A DNA stretch of 56,380 nt from Paludibacteraceae bacterium (GTDB lineage Bacteria; Bacteroidota; Bacteroidia; Bacteroidales; Paludibacteraceae): the NCBI GenBank assembly GCA_024399965.1, contig JAKSNJ010000011.1, positions 1-56,380 on the forward strand, written 5' to 3'. Shown here one piece after another: positions 16,983 to 25,410 of the stretch (positions are counted from its first letter, which is position 1; each line of letters begins with the position of its first letter). The translations under genes were made by a program, and so were the position numbers. The notes beneath the pieces are model-generated. The model made no database searches and was not told where the DNA came from. It worked only from the letters and a program-made list of their open reading frames with translations.

Positions 16983-17971
16983 TTGCTATTGTAGGCGCTT
17001 CGGGCGCAGTGGGGCAAGAGTTGCTCAAAGTTTTAGATGAACGGTCGTTTCCCGTTACGGAGTTACGGCTATTTGGTTCGTCACGTAGTGCCGGCACTAT
17101 ATACCCTTTCCGTGGGCAGACCTACACGGTGCAGGAGTTGCGCCATGGTGACCTCTTTCAGGGGATTGATATCGCCTTTGTGAGTGCCGGAGGGTCGGTC
17201 AGCAAGGAATATGCCGAAGACATTACTCGTTATGGCGCTGTTATGATAGATAACTCGTCGGCTTTCCGCATGGACGAAGATGTGCCTTTGGTAGTACCTG
17301 AGGTCAATCCGCAAGATGCTCTCAACCGTCCGCGCGGTATCATTGCCAACCCCAACTGCACAACCATTCAAATGGTAGTGGCGCTGCATGCCATTGACCA
17401 GATAAGTCCTATCCGGCGAGTGCATGTGGCTACCTATCAGGCAGCGTCCGGAGCAGGGGCACAGGCCATGAAAGAACTGGAACAGCAGTACCGCGAAGTG
17501 CTGGACGGCAAACCTGCCACGGTGAATAAATTTGCATATCAGTTGGCGTTCAATCTGATTCCGCATATTGACGTGTTCGCGGATAACGACTACACCAAAG
17601 AGGAACTCAAGATGTATAACGAAACACGCAAAATTATGCACTCGGATATTCAAGTGGCTGCCACTTGCGTGCGTGTTCCCTCCTTGCGTGCGCACAGCGA
17701 GAGTATTTGGGTAGAGACGGCAACTCCCATATCGGTGGAGCAGGCCAAACAGGCCTTTGCACACGGTGCAGGGTGCGTTTTGATGGACGACCCCGCCACC
17801 AAGACCTACCCGATGCCTCTTTTCCTCAGTGGCAAAGACGAAGTCTTTATCGGTCGTGTACGTCCCGACCTGACCAATCCCAACGGTTTGGCTTTCTGGT
17901 GCGTCAGTGACCAAATCCGCAAAGGTGCCGCCCTCAACGCTGTCCAAATAGCCGAATACATCATCAAATAA
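16976..17971 (+). CDS. asd: Aspartate-semialdehyde dehydrogenase
   Basis: 331 residues. It reduces L-aspartyl-4-phosphate to the semialdehyde with NADPH, on the route to lysine/diaminopimelate, threonine and methionine. The NADP-binding start [18 protein letters not shown], the catalytic NPNCTT (Cys about residue 126), and the [11 protein letters not shown] segment are present. The ATG lies within the fabF 3' end (7-bp overlap). Downstream the U32 gene begins inside a short repeat only 9 bp after this stop. Confidence 0.95.
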   Translation: MVVAIVGASGAVGQELLKVLDERSFPVTELRLFGSSRSAGTIYPFRGQTYTVQELRHGDLFQGIDIAFVSAGGSVSKEYAEDITRYGAVMIDNSSAFRMDEDVPLVVPEVNPQDALNRPRGIIANPNCTTIQMVVALHAIDQISPIRRVHVATYQAASGAGAQAMKELEQQYREVLDGKPATVNKFAYQLAFNLIPHIDVFADNDYTKEELKMYNETRKIMHSDIQVAATCVRVPSLRAHSESIWVETATPISVEQAKQAFAHGAGCVLMDDPATKTYPMPLFLSGKDEVFIGRVRPDLTNPNGLAFWCVSDQIRKGAALNAVQIAEYIIK

Positions 17972-17999
17972 CCGCGCATCGTGCATTGTCAACCGTCCA
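17972..17999 (-). repeat. 7-bp tandem repeat (family A) at the U32 start
   Basis: Four heptads in reverse orientation, related to the units TGCACGA and TTGACAA. It fills the 9-bp gap after asd and contributes the GTG start and first residues (HCQPST) of the U32 protein. Confidence 0.7.
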
Positions 18000-19270
18000 C
18001 CATAGAAATTATGGCCCCTGTGGGGTGCTGGGACTCTTTAGCAGCAGCCATTGAGGCCGGTGCCACTAGTGTCTATTTCGGCATTGAGCACCTGAATATG
18101 CGGGCGCGCTCATCAGCCAATTTCACCACAGACGATTTACGCAAGATTGTGAGCATTTGTCAACAGGCCAATGTGAAGACCTATTTGACCCTCAACACGG
18201 TCATGTACCCCGAAGACTTACCCCTGATGCGTGAGATTGTAGATACCGCCAAGGAGGTAGGACTAAGCGCCATCATTGCCAGCGACATTTCCGTACTGCA
18301 ATATGCTAACAGTCAGGGAGTTGAGGTGCATCTTTCTACCCAACTCAACATCGCCAACACGGAGGCGTTGCGTTTCTATGCGCAGTATGCAGATGTGGTC
18401 GTTTTGGCACGGGAGTTGAACATGACGCAGGTGGCATCTATTTACAAGGACATACAGGAGCAAGACATACGCGGTCCCAAGGGCGAACTCATTCGTATTG
18501 AGATGTTCTGCCATGGTGCCTTATGTATGGCAGTCAGCGGTAAGTGTTACTTGAGTTTGAACAACTTAGGAGCGTCCGCCAACCGCGGTGCGTGTATGCA
18601 GGTGTGCCGACGCGGATACATTGTCAAGGACAAAGAGTCTGACCTCGAATTGGAGGTAGATAATCAATATATTATGTCCCCCAAGGACCTGAAAACCATT
18701 GGTTTCCTCAATAAGATGCTTGATGCCGGAGTTCGCGTACTCAAGATAGAAGGACGTGCTCGCGGACCGGAATATGTCAAGATAGTGGTCGGGTGTTATA
18801 AAGAGGCCGTTGAGGCATGGCAGAACGGCGAATATAATCGGTTGACAATGGACAATGCACAATGCACGATGTCTATTGAAGATAAGATTGCTGATTGGAA
18901 CACACGCCTTGCACGTGTCTTTAATCGCGGTTTTTGGGACGGTTATTACCAAGGTCAGAAATTAGGCGAGTGGACGCACGAATACGGTTCGCAAGCCACA
19001 CGTAAAAAAGTGTATGCCGGCAAGTGTACCAACTTTTTCAGCAAGATAAGTGTGGCGGAGTTTATGTTAGAGGCGATACCGCAGATTACGGAAGGCGATG
19101 AACTGCTGATTACCGGCGAGACCACCGGTGCATACGAGGTGGTGGCACACGACTTGCACGACGAGCCCGGCAATCCCCAAACGACAGTCTATCAGGGACA
19201 CCTTTTTGCACTCAAGACTGACCGCCCCATTCGCCGAGGGGATAAGTTATTCCTCATGAAGTCGGAGTAA
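17981..19270 (+). CDS. U32-family peptidase-like protein (tRNA hydroxylation-type)
   Basis: 429 residues. The U32 signature is intact: EMFCHGALCMAVSGKCYLS, then NRGACMQVCRRGY with the cysteine set expected for an Fe-S-type site. In bacteria, relatives (TrhP/RlhA) take part in RNA 5-hydroxylation rather than proteolysis. Which one this is cannot be told from sequence. The family's N-terminal 'IEIMAPVG' is kept, which requires a start at the GTG at 17981. That GTG lies inside repeat family A; the next ATG (18011) would cut into the motif. A second family A array is in frame at residues ~288-297 (LTMDNAQCT). Confidence 0.88.
   Translation: MHCQPSTIEIMAPVGCWDSLAAAIEAGATSVYFGIEHLNMRARSSANFTTDDLRKIVSICQQANVKTYLTLNTVMYPEDLPLMREIVDTAKEVGLSAIIASDISVLQYANSQGVEVHLSTQLNIANTEALRFYAQYADVVVLARELNMTQVASIYKDIQEQDIRGPKGELIRIEMFCHGALCMAVSGKCYLSLNNLGASANRGACMQVCRRGYIVKDKESDLELEVDNQYIMSPKDLKTIGFLNKMLDAGVRVLKIEGRARGPEYVKIVVGCYKEAVEAWQNGEYNRLTMDNAQCTMSIEDKIADWNTRLARVFNRGFWDGYYQGQKLGEWTHEYGSQATRKKVYAGKCTNFFSKISVAEFMLEAIPQITEGDELLITGETTGAYEVVAHDLHDEPGNPQTTVYQGHLFALKTDRPIRRGDKLFLMKSE
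18842..18869 (+). repeat. 7-bp tandem repeat (family A) inside the U32 gene
   Basis: Four heptads: TTGACAA, TGGACAA, TGCACAA, TGCACGA. Read in frame as LTMDNAQCT without breaking the gene. Confidence 0.85.
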
Positions 19271-19316
19271 TAAAAAGCGTTATAACACCCAACTATCATT
19301 TTGTCACTTTGCGATA

Positions 19317-19360
19317 AACGACCAATAAACGAACGATGAACGAACGATGAACGAACGGTG
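19317..19360. repeat. 11-bp tandem repeat, 4 units (family D)
   Basis: One diverged unit (AACGACCAATA), two exact AACGAACGATG units and one AACGAACGGTG. The unit is the reverse complement type of the 10903-10946 array. It lies between the U32 gene and the ncRNA promoter. Confidence 0.8.
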
Positions 19361-19426
19361 CCACTTGGCATCGTTTTTTACGTTTTGTCCTAAAAAGTAG
19401 CAAATTGATAGCAAATAGTATTTTTA

Positions 19427-19458
19427 TTTGCATATTCCAAAAATTATTTGTAATTTTG
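19427..19458 (+). promoter_or_regulatory. Promoter of the ncRNA candidate
   Basis: TTTG (19427-19430, extended to TTTGCATAT), 20-bp spacer, TAATTTTG (19451-19458). It is one of the best promoter matches in the window, and no protein gene starts nearby. Transcription should begin at about 19465. Confidence 0.75.
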
Positions 19459-19464
19459 CACAAA

Positions 19465-19798
19465 ATTCACGCCGGAAGAGTGATTCCGGCAGCAGGTGGA
19501 AGTCCTGCAAAGACATGTTAATCGCGAGAAGCCGTGAGGTGAAGAACGCGAAAGAAAGCGTTTATTACGCTTCGAATCTTGGCTACTTTGAACTTAGGAA
19601 CTTTAGAGTGCAATCCAAGGCGAAGTAATGATGAATCGCTGTCTGTATGTATCGAATACATACGCAACGCCTTAGTATATCAAGGCGCGTGCGTGTGCAT
19701 ATATACATACTCGCAGGTTCTGAATTGTTCGTTTTGATTGTAAGGGCAATTCCTAAGGCCTAAAGTAGCAGGACGAGAAATTCGGACCTGCTTTTTTT
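19465..19798 (+). ncRNA. Structured non-coding RNA candidate, about 330 nt
   Basis: A strong promoter and an intrinsic terminator bracket ~330 nt with no plausible gene. The region holds several hairpins: GCCGGAA/TTCCGGC at the 5' end, GCAGG/CCTGC next to it, an AAAGCG/CGCTT-type stem near 19550-19580, and an extended imperfect stem around 19650-19720. I looked for RNase P RNA (CR-I GAGGAAAGTCC, CR-V ACAGAA), tmRNA ends, SRP RNA and a cobalamin riboswitch, and none fits. A 6S-like RNA or one of the Bacteroidales-specific RNA families is possible. Alternatively it is a long leader for the secreted-protein gene at 19879, although the terminator argues for a separate transcript. Confidence 0.6.
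19767..19798 (+). terminator. Terminator of the ncRNA candidate
   Basis: AGCAGG (19767-19772) pairs with CCTGCT (19787-19792), with an inner CGA/TCG pairing, followed by seven T residues. Confidence 0.8.
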
Positions 19799-19878
19799 GT
19801 GTCTTTATATAAACTAAAATACAACGGAGTATGCCCAAAATCCTTAACAGAGTAGGCAAAACTAAAATCATTATTTTT

Positions 19879-22083
19879 ATGAGAAAACTATTATTTATTT
19901 TGGCAGCCGTGTACTGCTTAGTCATGAACTCATGGGCAGATTGCCAACTGATTGGCAACGAGATTCCATCCGGTACGGGTGTTAAAGCCCGCTCCATTAT
20001 CAACATTCAGTACAATCAAACGACCCAAATCCTCTCGTTTGAGGACATCTACGAGCCATCCTTTACCGCGTATGAGCGAATGTATCAGGTCTATTTTTAT
20101 AAATACCAATCGGATTATGCTTTTTATAGGAATCCTTCCGGTGGTTATAATTCCGTTTTTTATGGCGCAGGTTGCGATGACGATGCTTTTATTCCCGGAA
20201 ACCCATCCAGCTCTGCTGAACATCCGTCGGCACATCGGTGGACATATCGTACTGTTAATAATAGTGCCGGTGGCACAATCCAGATTGATTTATCAACGGT
20301 TGTCTCGCAATTAGCCGCCTTGGGGTATAACCATGTGATGGTCGGTATATACCCTTCTTGTCGAATTTCTTCTTCTGCAGATTGGGTTTACTATTCCACC
20401 TATGGAGATCGGCACTCGTGGCTGATGAATACGGCACATTTTAAGATTATTCCATTGGTTGACCGCCGTATAGATGGTTTGGTAACCAAAGTGCATACGC
20501 CTACTGGGGTGATTGATAATACGGGTTGGGGGTCGCCTTTCGAGGCAGAGGAACATGTCTATCTTTGTGACGGTCAGGATACCGCCAATGTTCGCGCTAA
20601 CATTTCCCCCATAAGCAATGTAACGGGTCCTGTAACTTATATTTGGCAGAAGCGCACAGACGATGAAACGGCTTGGCACTATCAAAGCCAAGGCTCCTTT
20701 TCCAAAACTCAGTGGAATAATGCCGTCAGTAGCAGTACTGCATTGCAAGTCAACCGCAATTTCCGATGGTCGGCAGGCGATATGGAGCGTGTTACCTATT
20801 TCCGCCTGGCATTGGCGTATGATAACGATACGCTCTATTCCAATGAAATACAGATTGATGCCAAATTCCGCGTTAAAATAACAGGTCCTGTGGCTTGCAA
20901 ATTTGGCGATGAGGCTTGGAAGAATATAAATATAAAGGGTGCTTATCCTATATTTGATACATTGACGTATGAAGTGGACATGAATGATACCATTCGCCTA
21001 AAGCCATACAAAAGCAATTGGTCTTTCGCCGAAATGTATTGCTCTATCCCAGTACGCGGTATCATCACTACAGATTCCGAAGGCAATCCGTGCATTACGG
21101 ATTTTTGGCACAGTTGTTATACCGTTATACGTGGAGAAACACATTCCGTCAAACTGTATGTGGATGGTACGCTCTACCATTCATTTAACGAAGTGCCTTG
21201 CAGTTTTACCATTAAAGAATGTAATTATCCTGCCCCTGCTGACCCAACTAAATCAGGTGTCGATTTCCTGTATTGGCGTCCTCGAGACGGAAGTGGTACT
21301 GCCGGCTTGAGTTACATAACAAATCATATCGTTATTGGCGATGAAGAATGGGATGCTGTATTCAGCGATGAAAAATATGCTCTTTATGTAAAAGGTACAC
21401 AAGTGACCAGTAATAACAAGAACACTATTGCACCGGGAGTTACTTATAACTCGGAAAGAAAAGAACTCACCCTTACCAACGCCAATATCGTCTATGATGG
21501 GACGGAGGTGATAGACATATATCAAGACATTACGATTAACTGCATCGGCGAAAATACGGTGTATTGTACCAGTACCACGAATGGTTCCGCCATCGGGAAT
21601 GGTGTAGGGAAAACCACTATCACCGGCTCCGGAACATTATTGGCCAAGAGTGATGCTATGAGTGCTATTTATGGCGAGTATGATTTAACCATTTCTGACG
21701 GCTGCAAGGTTACGGCACAAAGTGCAAAGGGTTATGCAATTGCGATTGCAGGCGAACCGCTTACCATAGATAATGCCACTTTGATAGCCAAAGGCAACGG
21801 CAAAGAAGCTACGATTAATGGCTGCAGCGAATTGATTATGCTCAATGGGGTGTCTATCCGTTCTGCCCACACCTACGATGCCGCAACGCACAAGTTCCTT
21901 GATGCCGCAGGCAACGAAGCAAAGGACGACATCATTATTGGCGTAGCAGGCACAGGCACCGGCTTGGAGGAGTTGACGGTGGACAATGCACGATGCACGA
22001 TGAGAAAAATGATTATTGATAATCAACTTTATATTCTTCGTAACAATAAACTCTACAACGCCGCAGGCGGAAGAGTGAAATAA
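19879..22083 (+). CDS. Secreted protein with beta-helix-like module and short tail
   Basis: 734 residues from the ATG at 19879, where the signal peptide (MRKLLFILAAVYCLVMNSWA) begins; the open frame starts 48 bp earlier without one. Residues ~500-690 have short repeating strands (ITINCIGENTVYC, TITGSGTLLAKS, LTISDGCKVTA, LTIDNATLIAKG) that resemble calcium- or carbohydrate-binding right-handed beta-helix proteins (Cthe_2159-like). The shared tail (KMIIDNQLYILRNNKLYNAA) follows a GTGTGLEEL linker, and a family A repeat is inserted between linker and tail. It is 21 bp upstream of a paralogue ending in nearly the same tail. Likely a surface or secreted polysaccharide-interacting protein. Confidence 0.83.
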   Translation: MRKLLFILAAVYCLVMNSWADCQLIGNEIPSGTGVKARSIINIQYNQTTQILSFEDIYEPSFTAYERMYQVYFYKYQSDYAFYRNPSGGYNSVFYGAGCDDDAFIPGNPSSSAEHPSAHRWTYRTVNNSAGGTIQIDLSTVVSQLAALGYNHVMVGIYPSCRISSSADWVYYSTYGDRHSWLMNTAHFKIIPLVDRRIDGLVTKVHTPTGVIDNTGWGSPFEAEEHVYLCDGQDTANVRANISPISNVTGPVTYIWQKRTDDETAWHYQSQGSFSKTQWNNAVSSSTALQVNRNFRWSAGDMERVTYFRLALAYDNDTLYSNEIQIDAKFRVKITGPVACKFGDEAWKNINIKGAYPIFDTLTYEVDMNDTIRLKPYKSNWSFAEMYCSIPVRGIITTDSEGNPCITDFWHSCYTVIRGETHSVKLYVDGTLYHSFNEVPCSFTIKECNYPAPADPTKSGVDFLYWRPRDGSGTAGLSYITNHIVIGDEEWDAVFSDEKYALYVKGTQVTSNNKNTIAPGVTYNSERKELTLTNANIVYDGTEVIDIYQDITINCIGENTVYCTSTTNGSAIGNGVGKTTITGSGTLLAKSDAMSAIYGEYDLTISDGCKVTAQSAKGYAIAIAGEPLTIDNATLIAKGNGKEATINGCSELIMLNGVSIRSAHTYDAATHKFLDAAGNEAKDDIIIGVAGTGTGLEELTVDNARCTMRKMIIDNQLYILRNNKLYNAAGGRVK
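21973..22000 (+). repeat. 7-bp tandem repeat (family A) before the C-terminal tail
   Basis: Heptads TTGACGG, TGGACAA and two TGCACGA, translated LTVDNARCT. It lies exactly between the GTGTGLEE linker and the tail motif. Confidence 0.85.
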
Positions 22084-22104
22084 TCCAAATAAAATACAAC
22101 GATT

Positions 22105-25011
22105 ATGAGAAAAGTATTTATTATTCTCGCTTTGGCCCTGACAACGGTGGCCACAAGTTACGCTACAACCTATGGTATTTGGGTTGTCGGCAAGCAAGTA
22201 ACCTCTTACAACCAAAACGACATTTTGGGTGATGGAACCATCAGTTTTGACCCTGCTACCAGCACCATTACGATGCATGGTGGAGAGATTTATGCTACCT
22301 TCCAAAAGAACTCCAAGCATCAGTTCACCTACGATTGCGGTATTTTTATTCCTTACCAAAAGCAATCATCCTTTACGGAAGAAACAAGTGCTGAATATGA
22401 AGCGGATGTTTATTTGAAGAATGTTGTTTTTGACATTCACGGGGATAACTCGTTGATTAACGCTTGGGATGAGTCCAAGTATTCGTATGTACTTCATGAG
22501 GGTATTTTCTCTCGTGTTCCCACCGAGTTCAAGGGCCCCGGTTGTTTGCGTATTTACAATTTTAACAAGGCAGCCGTTCATGTTAAGGACGATGTAACCT
22601 TCACTTCCGGACGCTATTTCTTTGAGAATACTTTGCCGCACGATGTGGAAGAAGACGGTCATCCGTTGATTTATCAAGAGGGCGGAGACTATACGTTGAC
22701 TCTGGGCAATGCTTTCTTCCATTTGCTGCAAGACAATCGTTATACCAGTGCTATTTGGTTTAAGGGAAAAGTAAATAGTGAGAAGATGGCGGCTGTCGTG
22801 GATTTTGAAGGGTTTGAGTACAAGGATGTTACATTTGAGAACAGCCAATTGGTATCGCGCCAATCGGGTTATTTTAAACGACTGCATTCGGTGGATATTT
22901 ATCCCAAAAACTATAATGTAATCTTATTACAAGATGGTGCAACCGAGGCAACCTCGTCTTGGATTACTTATGACAATCACATGGATGTGAACAACGACGG
23001 AGGTAGTGTTAAGTATGACTTTTTGAATAACACTCTCTTCCTTGATCGTGCGGACATTCAATTAGGAAACAATATCCTTCAATCCTATGTGGACGATTTA
23101 ACTATCGCTTGCTACGGAAGAAATACCATTACCGGTAAGAACGAGACCTATTATACTTTGCGTTTCTCCTTCTTCCCCAATGTTAATTTCGTATCGGATG
23201 ATCGACTTTATCATGAGGGTTATATAAAAGGCGAGAAGAAACGGACATATCATCCTACGGGAAGTGATTCCCTCAGCGTTCTGGCTCCCAAAGCTTTGTC
23301 GGTCAATAATATGCATGTTTCTGATATGGTTTTGTTCTGCAAGGGTAATCAGGATGCTTTCTCTGCTGTAGGCACCGTGAGGGCAGATGTGAAGCAAGAT
23401 AATGGTACCAATGCTACTTTTGGTAAAGACATCTATTATCCGGTTAAAATAAACAACGAGCAATTGAGTTTCAACACGATGGCTAAATACACCAAACAAT
23501 ACGGGGACAGTTTCCGATGTGATGGCCACACATTAAACATCCATCATGCCAAGATGTATGGCGCAAGGATTGAATTTTTGAAAAGCAGCACCCCGTTAAA
23601 ATTCTCTTGCGGTGGTGATTGCCAAATCGGTGAATTATATACGGAAACGGATTTAACCATCATAAACAACGGCAATTTAGTGTGCATGGGTGGGCAGGGA
23701 TTTGTTGTGAATAACCATGCTACCTTGACGATTATGGGTACCGGTTCTTACGATATCACCGGTGGACTACGCGCCATAAGCAGTGATACCAAAGATGGCA
23801 ATGTGGTTATTAATCAAACCTCTCTCACCCTCACTAGCGCCCAACAGCTGAAGGGTGTGGGTACTGTGCAGAATATTCAATCCCTGTTGTTGAATAAAGC
23901 CGCTATCACCTCTCCTTCCGGAGCAAGTTTTATTAGCGCCCAACATGCTATTTGCGTAGGTGGTACACCTACGGTGGAGAATGTGGTCATTTCTCCCGTA
24001 GAAGGAAAGAATCCAATATCCTCAGTTATCGTTTCTACCGATAAGAAGGCCGTATGTACAGGAACAGAAAGCGCCACTGTTTCTGCTTTCATTCAGGGAA
24101 GCGGTACGCTCCCATTAAGGGCTCTTTGGCAACGTCAGGACCAAGGTGGGAAATGGCAAGATATAGGTTCCTCTATCAGTATAACGGCTGGAGATGCATT
24201 GAACGGCACCACGATTACCCAAACATACAGTCCTAAATCCGATGCTACCCCCATCCGCAAATATCGTGTGATTGTTCGCTCTTTTGACCCCGGAAAAGTA
24301 TGCGACACGGTTTATTCCAATGAAGTAGAAATTGCTGCCAAGTATAAAGTAGCTCTTTTTGACGGCGGATTCAGTTATTGGAAAGCAGGAGAACAACCTA
24401 CAGAACTGGCGTGGGGACAAGATAGCGAAATCTATGTTGCGACGGATGAGACATATTATTTCGCTCTTGGGGATGAGTGTATGAGTTCTTTGTTAGGAAA
24501 CTCTTTTATCAGTCTTGTTGATTCGGGGAACGGAGTATATCGTTTAACCGGTGTGCAAGACAGTTATGGCTCCATTAGTTCATACCGATTCAAACTTTCC
24601 GTTTACTTCTATTCTTCGTTGGAGAAATCAGCGGCTACCTTATTGGACAGCCACTATGCTGGGGCAATGGATCATCTCGAATGTGGTGAGAGTATCAACG
24701 ATAAAGGTTGGACTATCCCTGTGCCACCCGCTAAAGCAACAGGATGGCTGGGTTGGCTAGAGGAGAAATCCGGTATATTATACACCTCTGAGCAATTGCT
24801 GTCGATGCCTTTGACAGCAATCGAGGATGAGCAGGACATTGTCTTCTGCGCCTTGTATGAAGGGGATATAGTTGAAGACGATCCGACAAGTGATTTATGG
24901 CAAATTGTCAGTCCGGCAGAGTGGATGACAGGCAGAAAGGTACTGCTCAATAATCAACTCTATATTCTTCATGGCAATAAACTCTATAACGCCGCAGGAG
25001 TGGAGTTATAG
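22105..25011 (+). CDS. Large secreted protein with beta-helix-like repeats and short tail
   Basis: 968 residues. Signal peptide MRKVFIILALALTTVATSYA. The first mature segment (YGIWVVGKQVTSYNQNDI) resembles 'YALYVKGTQVTSNNKNTI' in the upstream protein, so the two share a module. The middle region has short beta-strand repeats (LTIACYGRNTITGKN, LTIINNGNLVCMG, LTIMGTGSYDITGG). Residues ~640-740 look like an Ig-like or PKD-like domain. The tail is KVLLNNQLYILHGNKLYNAA. It is the second gene of an operon with 19879-22083, followed by repeats and a hairpin terminator. No catalytic motif identified. Confidence 0.83.
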   Translation: MRKVFIILALALTTVATSYATTYGIWVVGKQVTSYNQNDILGDGTISFDPATSTITMHGGEIYATFQKNSKHQFTYDCGIFIPYQKQSSFTEETSAEYEADVYLKNVVFDIHGDNSLINAWDESKYSYVLHEGIFSRVPTEFKGPGCLRIYNFNKAAVHVKDDVTFTSGRYFFENTLPHDVEEDGHPLIYQEGGDYTLTLGNAFFHLLQDNRYTSAIWFKGKVNSEKMAAVVDFEGFEYKDVTFENSQLVSRQSGYFKRLHSVDIYPKNYNVILLQDGATEATSSWITYDNHMDVNNDGGSVKYDFLNNTLFLDRADIQLGNNILQSYVDDLTIACYGRNTITGKNETYYTLRFSFFPNVNFVSDDRLYHEGYIKGEKKRTYHPTGSDSLSVLAPKALSVNNMHVSDMVLFCKGNQDAFSAVGTVRADVKQDNGTNATFGKDIYYPVKINNEQLSFNTMAKYTKQYGDSFRCDGHTLNIHHAKMYGARIEFLKSSTPLKFSCGGDCQIGELYTETDLTIINNGNLVCMGGQGFVVNNHATLTIMGTGSYDITGGLRAISSDTKDGNVVINQTSLTLTSAQQLKGVGTVQNIQSLLLNKAAITSPSGASFISAQHAICVGGTPTVENVVISPVEGKNPISSVIVSTDKKAVCTGTESATVSAFIQGSGTLPLRALWQRQDQGGKWQDIGSSISITAGDALNGTTITQTYSPKSDATPIRKYRVIVRSFDPGKVCDTVYSNEVEIAAKYKVALFDGGFSYWKAGEQPTELAWGQDSEIYVATDETYYFALGDECMSSLLGNSFISLVDSGNGVYRLTGVQDSYGSISSYRFKLSVYFYSSLEKSAATLLDSHYAGAMDHLECGESINDKGWTIPVPPAKATGWLGWLEEKSGILYTSEQLLSMPLTAIEDEQDIVFCALYEGDIVEDDPTSDLWQIVSPAEWMTGRKVLLNNQLYILHGNKLYNAAGVEL

Positions 25012-25092
25012 AACGCTACGCTAAATGAACGCCGCAAGCGGCTAGTAGAACGCTGACGCTAATAGAACGGCAACAGAGTTGCCTAAATGAAC
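25011..25092 (+). repeat. Cluster of four variable-stem hairpins (family E)
   Basis: Four hairpins in a row start with GAAC and end with TAAATGAAC, TAGTAGAAC or TAATAGAAC. The stems differ: GC/GC (25015, 25020), GCCGC/GCGGC (25031-25042), GC/GC (25052, 25058) and GGCAAC/GTTGCC (25069-25083, loop AGA). The flanks are constant and the stems vary but stay complementary, the same design as family C. Confidence 0.7.
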
Positions 25093-25103
25093 AAATGATG
25101 AAG

Positions 25104-25132
25104 GAGCCGAAGTGCAGAACGCATTTCGGCTC
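25104..25132 (+). terminator. Hairpin downstream of the secreted-protein operon
   Basis: GAGCCGAA (25104-25111) pairs perfectly with TTCGGCTC (25125-25132), followed by an AT-rich stretch lacking a true T-run. It is probably the terminator of the 19879-25011 operon. Confidence 0.55.
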
Positions 25133-25207
25133 TTAATCTTAATAATAGTAAGTTGACTGATGGTCAAAACAATCTGCTGCATCTGCCACTCATTCTCCCT
25201 GTTTGCA

Positions 25208-25238
25208 CCTGTTTGCAACATAACATCAACATAACATA
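25208..25238. repeat. 30-bp dispersed repeat, copy 1 (family F)
   Basis: The reverse complement of this stretch recurs at 38756-38785 with about 30 identical bases. It contains two 11-bp units (AACATAACATC, AACATAACATA) next to CCTGTTTGCA. Both copies are intergenic. Confidence 0.7.
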
Positions 25239-25297
25239 GTCGAGGAATATCAACACCATTAAGGGACCGATTTGCACCCAAAATTCACTCTCCGTTC

Positions 25298-25336
25298 ATC
25301 GTTCGTATATCGTTGGTGTCGAGATAGACGAACGAT
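25298..25336. repeat. 11-bp repeat units in inverted arrangement (family D)
   Basis: ATCGTTCGTAT and ATCGTTGGTGT are followed by the inverted unit AGACGAACGAT (25326-25336), so ATCGTTCG and CGAACGAT can pair. It lies just upstream of the HD gene promoter and could act on it. Confidence 0.65.
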
Positions 25337-25360
25337 AAAAGGGTCTAAACTAAAAAAAAA

Positions 25361-25392
25361 TTTGCAGATGTCATTTTTTTTTTGTACCTTTG
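25361..25392 (+). promoter_or_regulatory. Promoter of the HD-lpxD-lpxC-lpxA-glnS run
   Basis: TTTG (25361-25364), 20-bp spacer, TACCTTTG (25385-25392), 19 bp before the ATG at 25411. No other good promoter is visible until well downstream, so it may drive a long operon. Confidence 0.7.
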
Positions 25393-25410
25393 TACGCTTT
25401 TATCAAGAGT

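Noticed and set aside
19465-19540. Cobalamin riboswitch or RNase P RNA in the ncRNA region
   Set aside because: GGTGGAAGTCCTGC recalls parts of both, but the remaining conserved elements (B12 3' box, CR-V ACAGAA region) are missing.
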